Origin: Rhizobium sp. 18055 | Lineage (GTDB): Bacteria > Pseudomonadota > Alphaproteobacteria > Rhizobiales > Rhizobiaceae | Length of the DNA: 64,000 nucleotides | Assembly (NCBI RefSeq): GCF_902706285.1 | Contig: NZ_CACSKD010000007.1 | Span: 186,001 to 250,000, forward strand | Direction: 5' to 3' | In this document: in pieces, positions 19,317 through 28,734 of the stretch | Layout: each line of letters opens with the position of its first letter | Numbering within the stretch: the first letter of the stretch is position 1 | Notes under the pieces: model-generated | The model's input: the letters and a program-made list of their open reading frames with translations, nothing else | What the model was told of the DNA's origin: nothing | Database searches by the model: none | Made by a program: the position numbers and the translations under genes

Positions 19317-19484
19317 CTAGAACGGATCGTTCGATAAACTTGATGGGCAGGCTATTTCGGGCCGTCCCAGGGGTTGCACCACATCGAGTGCGACACCGCC
19401 GAACCAGGCATCAAAGGCCGGGTCAGCTTTGCCGTTGCGCAGCTTTCGCAGTTCGGAGACGACGTTGGTGTCGAGAAGATACAT
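19317..19484 (-). pseudogene. Truncated VapC-like PIN toxin
   Basis: A 55-residue remnant. It opens MYLLDTNVVSELRK, the PIN-domain start with its first catalytic Asp, continues to about FDAWFGG, then runs into unrelated sequence ([12 protein letters not shown]) and stops. PIN toxins are about 130 residues, so three of the four acidic catalytic positions are missing. Its ATG overlaps the antitoxin stop (ATGA), the normal coupling of such operons. It is read as the decayed toxin of a type II pair. What removed the rest is not visible, since no IS element is present. Confidence 0.75.
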
Positions 19485-19735
19485 CAGGAAAAATCGACAG
19501 GCTTGATACCGGTATCGTCGAGCTTCGGGATCTCGAATTCGATCTCGTCGGCACCCGGCACATAGAAGGCATCGCCGATCGACCCTTCCTGCTTGGTGAT
19601 CTTCCGGTACTCGTCCACCGTCATCAACACATAGGCCGGCCGGCCCCGATTGATGATGATGACAGGCCCGTCCTTGGTCGCCCGGACGGCGCTGCTTCGA
19701 TTCTGGTTGAATTCGCGGCTGCTGATCACGGTCAT
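19484..19735 (-). CDS. Phd/YefM-type antitoxin
   Basis: 83 residues. The N-terminal DNA-binding fold has MTVISSREFNQNRSSAVRAT and then GPVIIINRGRPAYVLMTVDEYRK, the Phd/YefM signature. The C-terminal tail would bind a toxin. AGAGG lies ahead of the ATG. A TGTAG-N8-CTACA operator sits just upstream. Its partner is a truncated PIN gene, so this antitoxin is an orphan that may persist as an autorepressor or an anti-addiction element. Confidence 0.85.
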   Translation of the reverse strand: MTVISSREFNQNRSSAVRATKDGPVIIINRGRPAYVLMTVDEYRKITKQEGSIGDAFYVPGADEIEFEIPKLDDTGIKPVDFS

Positions 19736-19748
19736 GGCAACACCTCTT

Positions 19749-19766
19749 TGTAGCTACGTTACTACA
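19749..19766. promoter_or_regulatory. Putative operator of Phd antitoxin
   Basis: TGTAG-N8-CTACA is a perfect dyad 13 nt upstream of the antitoxin ATG. It has the same 5-8-5 layout as the dyad ahead of yefM at 45216-45233, which fits autoregulation by a Phd-fold dimer. Confidence 0.6.
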
Positions 19767-19828
19767 TCAAACAATCACTTCCAAATGCCAGATGGGCACT
19801 GCCAAATCCGACTCCGATTTCAATGCCT

Positions 19829-20245
19829 TCAGAGCCGCAACGGAATCATTTTACGAACCGCCTCGGAGCGCAGATAGAGCCCGCCCCAGGCCATCAGCCC
19901 GAGATAGACGCCGAACAGCAGATGCGAAAACACCGGGCTCCCCACCCTCAGATGCGTGGCAATCGCCCCGCCGAGCAGGCCGGTGAGCAGGATGGCGCCG
20001 AGCACCGAAGTGCGCGGAATGGCGTAAAGCAGCGCGCAGGCGAGCGTGACGACGCCAATGCTGCGGGCAAGCGTCGGGTCCCCGGAATAGCCGAGCCCCA
20101 TCAGCGTCTCGGTCACCGGCGCGATCGGCACCATCTTGATCGCCCCGTCGAAGACGAGGAAGGCGACGAGCAGGCCGCTCATCACCCTGCCCAAGATGGC
20201 CTGCCAGCGCGGCCGAACGGCGCTTGATTCAACAACTGCGGACAT
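19829..20245 (-). CDS. DoxX-like four-helix membrane protein
   Basis: 138 residues, four membrane helices, with the DoxX-like features LVFDGAIKMVP-type first loop (VAFLVFDGAIKMVPIAP) and GAILLTGLLGGAIATHLRVG. It lies in the same direction as, and just downstream of, the SRPBCC, ECF sigma and DGPF genes. DoxX-like and SRPBCC genes often accompany ECF42 sigma factors, so it may be a target or operon member. ATG 20245 with GGGGGA upstream is preferred over the preceding GTG. Biochemical role unknown. Confidence 0.8.
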   Translation of the reverse strand: MSAVVESSAVRPRWQAILGRVMSGLLVAFLVFDGAIKMVPIAPVTETLMGLGYSGDPTLARSIGVVTLACALLYAIPRTSVLGAILLTGLLGGAIATHLRVGSPVFSHLLFGVYLGLMAWGGLYLRSEAVRKMIPLRL

Positions 20246-20286
20246 CACTCCATCCCCCTGTTCGGACTCGTCAATTCATGTCCTGG

Positions 20287-20748
20287 TCACATCCGGGCCA
20301 GCAGCTCGGCGAGCTGGTCGGCACATTTGCCCCAGCCCTCGTGAAAACCCATCTGCTCGTGGGTCTTCTTGTCCTCGGCGGTCCAGTGCGCCGCCGTCGC
20401 CGTGTATTTCGTCCTGTCATTTCCGAGGTCTCCGAGCAGCACGGTGGCGGTCATGAACGGCTTTTCCGACGGCACCCAGGCGCTGGTATAGGCGTCGGTG
20501 AACACCAGCTTCTCGTTCTCGATCACTTCGAGATAGACGCCGCGGTTCGGAAACTCCTGGCCCTCGGGGCTGCGCATGACGATCACATTGGCGCCGCCGG
20601 GCCGCACGTCGAGCGTGGCATCGGCAATCGTCCAGGGGCGCGGCACGAACCACTCCTTCATCAACACCGGATCGGTCCAGGCCTTGAAGATCTTCTCGCG
20701 CGGCGCATCGAATTCGCGGACCAGAACCAGTTCGTGTTCGGATGTCAT
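20287..20748 (-). CDS. SRPBCC (AHSA1-type) domain protein
   Basis: 153 residues of START-like fold with the AHSA1 pattern: LVLVREFDAPREKIFKAWTDP, then MKEWFVPRPW, a central GGxxx-type strand and the C-terminal HEGWGKCADQLAELL. Members bind hydrophobic ligands and are often regulated with ArsR or ECF42 factors. The start at 20748 is set by CAGGAG upstream; earlier in-frame codons are ruled out by lack of homology. It is followed by the DoxX-like gene 42 nt later. Likely a member of the ECF42 unit. Confidence 0.87.
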   Translation of the reverse strand: MTSEHELVLVREFDAPREKIFKAWTDPVLMKEWFVPRPWTIADATLDVRPGGANVIVMRSPEGQEFPNRGVYLEVIENEKLVFTDAYTSAWVPSEKPFMTATVLLGDLGNDRTKYTATAAHWTAEDKKTHEQMGFHEGWGKCADQLAELLARM

Positions 20749-20860
20749 GTCTGCTATCTCCTGTTGATAAAAACCCGTTTGTATCCAGCCTGTTACCAAG
20801 CTTTCTACAAGGACGTCGGATGTACCGCCGATCCGACAACAGGCAAGATTTTTCCAGGAC

Positions 20861-22120
20861 TTATTTCGCAGCGGGCGTTGCCGCCATCATCTGCAGGCCG
20901 TCGATCTGCATGCGGATATGCGCAGCCTCGGCCGCCGAATGGGCGAGCGCAATGGCGCGATCGAACGCCTCGCGCGCCTCCCGCGCCCGGCCGATCTGCT
21001 TGAGTAGCCCGCCACGCAGGCCGTGATAATAGAAGTAGCCGTCGAGCTTTTCTCCCAGCGTCTCCACCAGCCGCAACGCCTCTTCCGGCCCCCTGAGCTT
21101 CGACACAGCAACCGCCCGGTTGAGCGTGATCACAGGCGAAGGCTGGATGCGCTCCAGCGCCCGGTAGAGCAGCTCGATCTCTTCCCAGTCGGTGTCCTCG
21201 GCGCGCCTGGCGCGCGAATGCAGCGCCGCGATCGCCGCCTGACACTGGTAGGTCCCGGGCTGCCGATGGCGGATCGCCTTGTCGAGCAGCGCCAGCGCCT
21301 CGTTGATCAGCTCGCGGTTCCAGCGCGACCGATCCTGATCCTCGAGCAGCACGATCTCGTTGTTACCGGTGAAGCGCGCCGCGCGCCGGGAGACCTGTAA
21401 CAGCATCAACGCCAGCAACCCCATGATCTCCGGCTCGCCGGGAAAGATCCGCAGCAACAGCCGCCCGAGCCGGATCGCCTCGTCGCTGAAGGCGCAGGCC
21501 TCATGCTTCGGATCCGCCTGGCTGTACCCCTCGTTGAACACCAGATAGATCATCGTGCTGACGATCTGCAACCGCTCGGCTCTTTCAGTCGCATCCGGCG
21601 TTTCGAACGGCACACCGGCCTTGGCGACACGCGCCTTGGCCCGGGTGATCCGCTGCTCCATGGCACTGTCGCCGACCAGAAAGGCCCGCGCGATCTGCTG
21701 CACCGACAGCCCGGAGACGATACGCAGCGCCAGCGCGATCTGCTGCGTCGCCGGCAGGTCGGGATGGCAGCAGATGAACAGCAGCCGCAGGATATCGTCA
21801 CGGTAGTTGGAATCGTCCAGCCGCTCGGCGATATCGCTCTCGGCGTCCCCGGTATCGGAGATCAGCTCCTCGTCGGGCAGCGCCTGCGTCTTCGAGCGCT
21901 TGCGCATCGCATCGATACCGCTGTTGCGGCCGACGAAGATCAGCCATGCCGTCGGATCGCGCGGCGGGCCTTTCTCCGGCCAGGTGCGGATGGCGCGCAG
22001 ACAGGCCTCCTGAAAGGCCTCTTCGGCGATATCGAGATCGCGAAAATATCGGAGCAGCGCGCCAAGCGCCTTCGGCCGGGCCGAAGACAGCGTCACGTCG
22101 ATCCAGGCAATGTCTGTCAT
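20861..22120 (-). CDS. ECF42-type RNA polymerase sigma factor with TPR-like tail
   Basis: 419 residues, twice the usual ECF length. Sigma region 2 is at about 20-80 (AEEAFQEACLRAIRTWP, PTAWLIFVGRNSGIDAMRK). Region 4 is at about 115-170 (LPATQQIALALRIVSGLSVQQIARAFLV). The remaining 240 residues form a helical TPR-like extension (EALALLDKAI, AIAALHSRA, YYHGLRGGLLKQIGRAREAREAFDRAI). This layout plus a DGPF-protein partner defines the ECF42 group, in which the tail replaces an anti-sigma factor in control. Its start overlaps the DGPF stop by 4 nt. Confidence 0.93.
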   Translation of the reverse strand: MTDIAWIDVTLSSARPKALGALLRYFRDLDIAEEAFQEACLRAIRTWPEKGPPRDPTAWLIFVGRNSGIDAMRKRSKTQALPDEELISDTGDAESDIAERLDDSNYRDDILRLLFICCHPDLPATQQIALALRIVSGLSVQQIARAFLVGDSAMEQRITRAKARVAKAGVPFETPDATERAERLQIVSTMIYLVFNEGYSQADPKHEACAFSDEAIRLGRLLLRIFPGEPEIMGLLALMLLQVSRRAARFTGNNEIVLLEDQDRSRWNRELINEALALLDKAIRHRQPGTYQCQAAIAALHSRARRAEDTDWEEIELLYRALERIQPSPVITLNRAVAVSKLRGPEEALRLVETLGEKLDGYFYYHGLRGGLLKQIGRAREAREAFDRAIALAHSAAEAAHIRMQIDGLQMMAATPAAK

Positions 22121-22491
22121 GTCGGGGTTTCTCCGGGCCTGAAGACGTAGAACGGCCGAATTTCATAGGATGACGAGCCGGGATTGACCGACGACAGCGC
22201 CTTGGAAAAGGCCACAGCCTCGTCCAGCGTGTCGAAATCGACCACGTAGAAGCCGAGCAGCGCTTCCTTGGTTTCGGCAAACGGCCCGTCGAGCACCAGC
22301 GGCTCTTCTCTGCCCTTGCGCACCGTCGTCGCCGTCGTCGTCGGCATCAGCCGCCCGACCGGCCCGAGCTTGCCCGCCTTGGCGATCGGCTCCTGCACCG
22401 CCTGCAGCTTCGCCATCACGGCGTCCTCCTCCTCCTTGGTCCAGGAGAAAACCGTCTCTTCATTGGCATAACAAAGGATCGCGTAAAGCAT
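22117..22491 (-). CDS. YciI-like DGPF-domain protein
   Basis: 124 residues of ferredoxin-like YCII fold, with MLYAILCYANEE at the start and the signature LVLDGPFAETKEALLGFYVVD. Such proteins are the standard partners of ECF42 sigma factors; they are proposed to sense or modify the signal, but the activity is unsettled. GAGGAG lies 8 nt before the ATG. Its TGA overlaps the sigma ATG, indicating coupled translation. Confidence 0.92.
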   Translation of the reverse strand: MLYAILCYANEETVFSWTKEEEDAVMAKLQAVQEPIAKAGKLGPVGRLMPTTTATTVRKGREEPLVLDGPFAETKEALLGFYVVDFDTLDEAVAFSKALSSVNPGSSSYEIRPFYVFRPGETPT

Positions 22492-22730
22492 CTCTCACTC
22501 CTCTTCCTCAATGACGAAGGAGTAACGCGACAGCCGACAGGACGCAGCAAAAATTACAGAGGGCTAAAGTAGATTTGTCTTCCCCGGTTGCGGCTTTCAC
22601 AGCGCGCGCCAGGGCCGCATCGCAACGACGGCAATCGAGGATGGCGCAGTGAATTTTCTGCTACCCCTAGTTTTCGCCGCAAAGTATCTGTGTATGATGC
22701 TGCAGCGCAAAATCGAAGGGGCGGCCGACC

Positions 22731-23753
22731 ATGCAGCAGAAGGATCGTATCGAGTGGCTGGATATCGCCAAGGGCATGTCGATCATCCTCGTCGTGATTT
22801 ACCACACGCTCCTGTATCATGACTTCCACGCCATCGCGCCGGACGTCTACACCCGCATCAGCGGCATCATGACGCCGATCCGCATGCCGCTGTTCTTTTC
22901 GGTTTCCGGCTTTCTCGCCGCCTCCGCCATGAAGGCGCCATGGCGCGACTTCCTGGTTCGCAAGATATGGCTGCTCGTCTATCTGTTCGCCATCTGGGGC
23001 ACGGCCCGCTGGCTGTTCTTCCGCTATGTCCAGACCAATGTGCTTGTTCCGACCGAAGGCAGCGATCCCTATCAGCTGCTGCAAATGTGGTGGGCGCCGA
23101 ACACCGGCATCTGGTTCATCTGGGCGCTGGCCATCTTCATGATCGCCACCAAGCTGCTCTCCGCCATCCACCACGCAACGACGATCGCCATCGCCGCCAT
23201 CATCTCGCTGCTGACCTTCGGCGAGCATTTGCAAATCGATCTTTTCACCCATCGCAACGTGCTGCAGTATTTCGTCTTCTTCCTGTTCGGATGCTGGTAC
23301 GGCAAGTCGGTGGTTACGGTCGTCACCCGGCGTCCGGTGCTGATGGCCCTTGGCGGCTTCCTGTTGTTTTCAGCGCTCTACGTCCTGCGCTGGCGCCTGC
23401 AGGCAATCGACAAGGGCAGTTGGGCAATGCTGTCCTCGATCGCCGGCCTTGCCTGGCTGTGCGGCACTTCAGTGCTGATATCGCGGTTGCAGCCGGCGCG
23501 GCACGCCTTCAGCTATTTCGGTCGCAACACGCTGCCTGTCTACGTCACCCACGTCATGATCGTCTCGCTGCTGGTCGCAGGTGTCGCAGCACGTGTCGGC
23601 GGCAGCGCTGCAATGGGTTATCTGACCGCACCGCTGATCTGCGCCGTTGCGATCGGCCTGTCGCTCGCCATCAAGGCCGCGGCCGATCGCGGCGGCGCAG
23701 CCTGGCTTTACACGCCGCCGATGCAGCGGCAACGGCGGGCGGTCGCCGCCTGA
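22731..23753 (+). CDS. Acyltransferase-3 family membrane protein
   Basis: 340 residues and about 10 membrane helices. The opening DRIEWLDIAKGMSIILVVIYHTLLY carries the family D-x-x-[KR] and the conserved His of helix 1. RMPLFFSVSGFLAA is the second family motif. These proteins O-acylate or succinylate surface glycans. AAGGGG precedes the ATG. It stands alone and divergent from the ECF42 unit, so its substrate is unknown. A second, unrelated member of the family is at 62174-63229. Confidence 0.85.
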   Translation: MQQKDRIEWLDIAKGMSIILVVIYHTLLYHDFHAIAPDVYTRISGIMTPIRMPLFFSVSGFLAASAMKAPWRDFLVRKIWLLVYLFAIWGTARWLFFRYVQTNVLVPTEGSDPYQLLQMWWAPNTGIWFIWALAIFMIATKLLSAIHHATTIAIAAIISLLTFGEHLQIDLFTHRNVLQYFVFFLFGCWYGKSVVTVVTRRPVLMALGGFLLFSALYVLRWRLQAIDKGSWAMLSSIAGLAWLCGTSVLISRLQPARHAFSYFGRNTLPVYVTHVMIVSLLVAGVAARVGGSAAMGYLTAPLICAVAIGLSLAIKAAADRGGAAWLYTPPMQRQRRAVAA

Positions 23754-23805
23754 CGTCAGGCACAGCCCAAGGGCCCGCCCGGGGCCAGCCAAGGCATCGT
23801 GCCAA

Positions 23806-24213
23806 TCAGGCCACAGTCTCAATGCTGACCGCAATACCGCGCTGGAGCGAGTTGCTGACCATGCAACTTGCCTTGGCCCTCTCGATGACATCGCGCGCGC
23901 TCGATCCATCGGCCTTTTCGCAATCCACCCGCATGATCATCGCCCTTGCCAGCAAAGGGCTGCCGTCGAGTTCGATGGTTACAGACACCGCAATCCTGCC
24001 AAGCACGACGCCCATCTCGTCAGCCGTATAGCGAAGATCGTTGCAGAAGCAGCCGCCGAGCGACAGCGCCAGCAACTGGCCGCCATTGAACCCCAATCCC
24101 TTGCCGCCCGCCCGGCCCTCAGGCCGATCGATCACAATCGTATGCCCGCCGGCCCAGCCCATCGCGGCCTCCGTCCCCTCGACATTCCGCAACTCGACCG
24201 TCATCGCCACCAT
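23806..24213 (-). CDS. OsmC family protein
   Basis: 135 residues. The two redox cysteines of the OsmC/Ohr peroxidase family are visible in SLGGCFCNDLRYTA and AKASCMVSNSL. The first is followed by an extra Cys two residues later (GCFC), which is unusual. The C-terminal half follows the beta pattern of the family. It probably reduces organic hydroperoxides or binds small thiols. GGAGGG precedes the ATG. It is encoded just ahead of glpK in the same direction (64 nt from its end), with no other oxidative stress gene nearby. Confidence 0.82.
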   Translation of the reverse strand: MVAMTVELRNVEGTEAAMGWAGGHTIVIDRPEGRAGGKGLGFNGGQLLALSLGGCFCNDLRYTADEMGVVLGRIAVSVTIELDGSPLLARAMIMRVDCEKADGSSARDVIERAKASCMVSNSLQRGIAVSIETVA

Positions 24214-24277
24214 GCGCCCACCCTCCGCTCCGATACGGGAAAACTAGCGTCACAGCGGCAAAACGAAAGTCCGGCCT

Positions 24278-25771
24278 CTACCCCTCGCTCAGCGTCCGCT
24301 TCACGGCACTGCGCCAGCCCTTCAGTTTCGCCGCCCTTGTCTTCTCGTCCATGACGGGCTCGAAGCGGTTGTTGCGTTTCCAGCTTTTGGCAAAGCCCGC
24401 CTTGTCGGGCCACACCCCCGCCCGGCTGCCGGCAAGCCACGCGGCCCCCAGCGCCGTGGTCTCCAGGATGTCAGGCCGATCGACCGGCGCGTCGAGAATG
24501 TCGGCCAGCCGCTGCATCGTCCAGTCGGACGCCACCATGCCGCCATCGACGCGCAGCACCGTCTCCTCGACGCCGCCCTTCCAGTCCTTGTGCATCGCGT
24601 CCAGCAGGTCGCGCGACTGGTAGCAGACCGCTTCCAGCGCGGCGCGGGCAAACTCCCGCGGCCCGCTGTTGCGCGTCAGCCCAAAGATCGCGCCCCGCGC
24701 ATTGGCATCCCAGTGCGGCGCCCCGAGCCCGGTGAAGGCCGGCACCAGATAGACCTCCTGCGTCGGATCGGCTGCTTCCGCCAGTTCCCCAGTCTTCGAG
24801 GCGCTGTCGATGATCCCCAGCCCATCGCGCAGCCATTGCACGGCAGCACCGGCAATGAAGATCGACCCCTCCAGCGCATAGGTGGTCTCGCCGTTCAGCC
24901 GGTAGGCGATGGTGGTCAGCAGCCGGTTCTTCGAGCGCACCATGTCGGTACCGGTGTTGAGCACCGCAAAGCAGCCCGTGCCATAGGTCGATTTCATCAT
25001 CCCCGGCTCGAAGCAGGCCTGCCCGATCGTCGCCGCATGCTGGTCGCCGGCCACCCCGAGAATCGGGATGGCAGCGCCGAGGATATCAGGCTCGGTGACG
25101 CCGAAGTCGTCAGCGCAATCCTTCACCTCCGGCAGCATGGCGGATGGAACCCGGAGAATCTCCAGCAGGTCCTTGTCCCAGCGGTTTTCGGCAATGTTGT
25201 ACATCAGCGTCCGCGACGCATTGGTGGCATCGGTGGCAAAGCTCTTGCCGCCGGTCAGCCGCCAGATCAGGAAGGTGTCGATGGTGCCGAAGCAGAGCTC
25301 GCCCTTGGCGGCACGCGCCCGCGCGCCCTTCACATTGGCAAGCATCCAGGAGAGTTTGGTGCCTGAAAAATAGGGATCGAGCAGCAGCCCGGTCTTCTTG
25401 GTAAAGGTCTTTTCCAGCTCCTGCTTCTTCAGCTTGTCGCAATTGCCAGCCGTGCGCCGGTCCTGCCAGACGATCGCATTGTGGATCGGCTTGCCGCTGT
25501 CGCGCTCCCAGACGACGACGGTCTCGCGCTGGTTGGTAATGCCGAGGGCGGCGATATCCTTGGCAGTGATCTTCGCCTCGCGGATTGCCATCTTGATGGT
25601 CGAGAGCACCGAGTCCCAGATCTCCTCCGGATCGTGCTCGACCCAGCCGGAGCGCGGATAGATCTGCTTGAACTCCTTCTGGCCGGCACCGGCGATCTTC
25701 ATCTCGCCATCGAACACGATCGCCCGCGTCGATGTCGTCCCCTGGTCGATCGCCAGAACATATCCCGCCAT
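24278..25771 (-). CDS. glpK: Glycerol kinase
   Basis: 497 residues of FGGY kinase. The N-terminal [16 protein letters not shown] phosphate motif is present, along with [18 protein letters not shown] and [12 protein letters not shown], and the FGGY signature region [21 protein letters not shown]. It makes glycerol-3-phosphate from glycerol and ATP. GGGAGGAAG fixes the start at 25771. Two GTGAAA repeats 16 nt apart at 25824-25845 (TTTCAC on the coding strand) upstream look like half-sites for a DeoR-type GlpR, but no glp regulator or transporter is next to it. Confidence 0.96.
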   Translation of the reverse strand: MAGYVLAIDQGTTSTRAIVFDGEMKIAGAGQKEFKQIYPRSGWVEHDPEEIWDSVLSTIKMAIREAKITAKDIAALGITNQRETVVVWERDSGKPIHNAIVWQDRRTAGNCDKLKKQELEKTFTKKTGLLLDPYFSGTKLSWMLANVKGARARAAKGELCFGTIDTFLIWRLTGGKSFATDATNASRTLMYNIAENRWDKDLLEILRVPSAMLPEVKDCADDFGVTEPDILGAAIPILGVAGDQHAATIGQACFEPGMMKSTYGTGCFAVLNTGTDMVRSKNRLLTTIAYRLNGETTYALEGSIFIAGAAVQWLRDGLGIIDSASKTGELAEAADPTQEVYLVPAFTGLGAPHWDANARGAIFGLTRNSGPREFARAALEAVCYQSRDLLDAMHKDWKGGVEETVLRVDGGMVASDWTMQRLADILDAPVDRPDILETTALGAAWLAGSRAGVWPDKAGFAKSWKRNNRFEPVMDEKTRAAKLKGWRSAVKRTLSEG

Positions 25772-26173
25772 AGTCTTCCTCCCTCGACTGCTTTGAACGA
25801 ATGAATAATCCAGCAAAACGAATGTGAAAAGAAATTAAAGTGAAATTTCTTGCCTTCCTGCGTCTTCCTCGCGGCGCGTCCGGACAACCTCAACGTTGAA
25901 TTCCGGGCGCCGTGGTTAGATCGTCGGCACGAGGCCGAGGATGACGCGGAACAAGAGGAAACGTCTTTCTTTCAATTGCTTAGGTAAGGTGATCGCCCTC
26001 TCCTCCGTCTTCCTCGGGCTTGTCCCGAGGATCTGCCGCCGCTGCATCCGCGCGACGTGATTGGCTCCCCGAGACAAGGGCGCAGGCGCGCCGCCTCACC
26101 CCGATTGCCAGCCCCGCCGCTTTCGGACTAGGCTCGCACAACGGCGTTACAGCACCACGAGACGGAGGAAGTC
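25772..26173. other. Divergent intergenic region glpK-bdhA
   Basis: It holds the glpK promoter side (AT-rich 25800-25855, paired GTGAAA boxes) and, at 26012-26030, the perfect hairpin CCTCGGG-CTTGT-CCCGAGG. That text (cctcgggcttgtcccgagg) is a palindromic repeat unit I recognise as common in alphaproteobacterial intergenic DNA. The bdhA ribosome site GGAGGAAG is at its right end. No gene seen. Confidence 0.5.
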
Positions 26174-26950
26174 ATGGCCAGAACAGTCGTCGTCACCGGA
26201 TCCACCAGCGGCATCGGGCTGGCGATCGCCGCGGCCTTTGCCGGCAAGGGCGACAACCTCGTCATCAACGGCTTCGGAAAACCCGAAGAAATCAAGGCGA
26301 TAGTCGCCCGACTTGAATCGATCTCGAAGGCCGGCGTCATCCATCATCCGGCCGACATGACCAGGCCCGCCGAGATTGCCGACCTGATCGAGACGGCTGC
26401 CAAAACCTTCGGCACGGTCGACGTGCTGGTCAACAATGCCGGCATCCAGCATGTCGAGAAGATCGAGGATTTCCCGATCGACAAGTGGGACCAGATCATC
26501 GCAATCAATCTCTCCAGCGCCTTCCTCACCATGCGTTCGACCATTCCGCTGATGAAGGCGAAGAAACACGGCCGCATCATCAACATCGCCTCGGCGCATG
26601 CGCTGGTCGCCTCGCCGTTCAAATCTGCCTATGTCGCGGCAAAGCATGGTATATTGGGCCTGACGAAAACGGCAGCGCTGGAGCTTGCCGAGTCGGGCGT
26701 GACGGTGAATGCGATTTGCCCGGGATACGTGCTGACGCCACTGGTCGAAAAGCAGATCCCGGATACCGCCAGGGCCCGTGGCATGACCGAGGAACAGGTC
26801 AAGACCGAAGTCATCCTGAAGGCCCAGCCGACGCATGAATTCGTCAAGGCGGAAGAGATCGGCGCACTGGCGCTCTATCTCGCCAGCGACGACGCAAGAC
26901 AGGTCACCGGCACGCATATCTCGATTGACGGTGGCTGGACGGCGGCATAA
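26174..26950 (+). CDS. bdhA: 3-hydroxybutyrate dehydrogenase
   Basis: 258 residues of short-chain dehydrogenase oxidising (R)-3-hydroxybutyrate to acetoacetate with NAD, the last step of PHB use. The cofactor motif TGSTSGIG is at 8-15, NNAG near 87-90, and the catalytic residues are S140, Y153 and K157 (YVAAK). The HAL and substrate-loop sequence IQHVEKIEDFPIDKWDQI matches 3HBDH rather than generic SDRs. It is the first gene of the bdhA-xdhA-xdhB array known in Sinorhizobium, where PHB and purine catabolism genes are cotranscribed. xdhA follows after 34 nt. Confidence 0.95.
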   Translation: MARTVVVTGSTSGIGLAIAAAFAGKGDNLVINGFGKPEEIKAIVARLESISKAGVIHHPADMTRPAEIADLIETAAKTFGTVDVLVNNAGIQHVEKIEDFPIDKWDQIIAINLSSAFLTMRSTIPLMKAKKHGRIINIASAHALVASPFKSAYVAAKHGILGLTKTAALELAESGVTVNAICPGYVLTPLVEKQIPDTARARGMTEEQVKTEVILKAQPTHEFVKAEEIGALALYLASDDARQVTGTHISIDGGWTAA

Positions 26951-26984
26951 CCATTTCAAATAAGGACAAAAAACAGGGAACGAC

Positions 26985-28451
<1,467 letters not shown>

Positions 28452-28483
28452 TGATGACGATCTTGGACGCTTGCGCAAGCCAG

Positions 28484-28654
28484 CCCCCTCATCCGGCTGC
28501 CGCCACCTTCTCCCCGCTGGGGAGAAGAGACTCGTGGTGTGGGCACAGGCAAACAGCGCCGAAGGCTATAGTGTCTAAAGTTTGGACCAGCGACAGCCGT
28601 AGTCTCCCCCTTCTACCCAACGGGGAGAAGGTGCCCGCAGGGCGGATGAGGGGG
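28484..28654. repeat. Rhizobial mosaic palindromic repeat, copy 1
   Basis: Outer inverted ends CCCCCTCATCCG and CGGATGAGGGGG enclose CTTCTCCCCGCTGGGGAGAAG and ACCCAACGGGGAGAAGGTGCC modules. These are the building blocks of RIME-type mosaic elements in rhizobia. It sits between xdhA and xdhB, so it would be transcribed and fold within the operon mRNA. Copy 2 is at 31312-31457. Confidence 0.75.
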
Positions 28655-28734
28655 CGGCACGGCACCATGCCAGCGACCACCCTACCCACCAACCTCAACC
28701 ATCATTCATCCCCCACCACAGGAGGCAAACTCTG

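Noticed and set aside
19484..19735. Complete VapBC pair
   Set aside because: The PIN frame downstream stops after 55 codons with only the first catalytic Asp, so the pair is broken.
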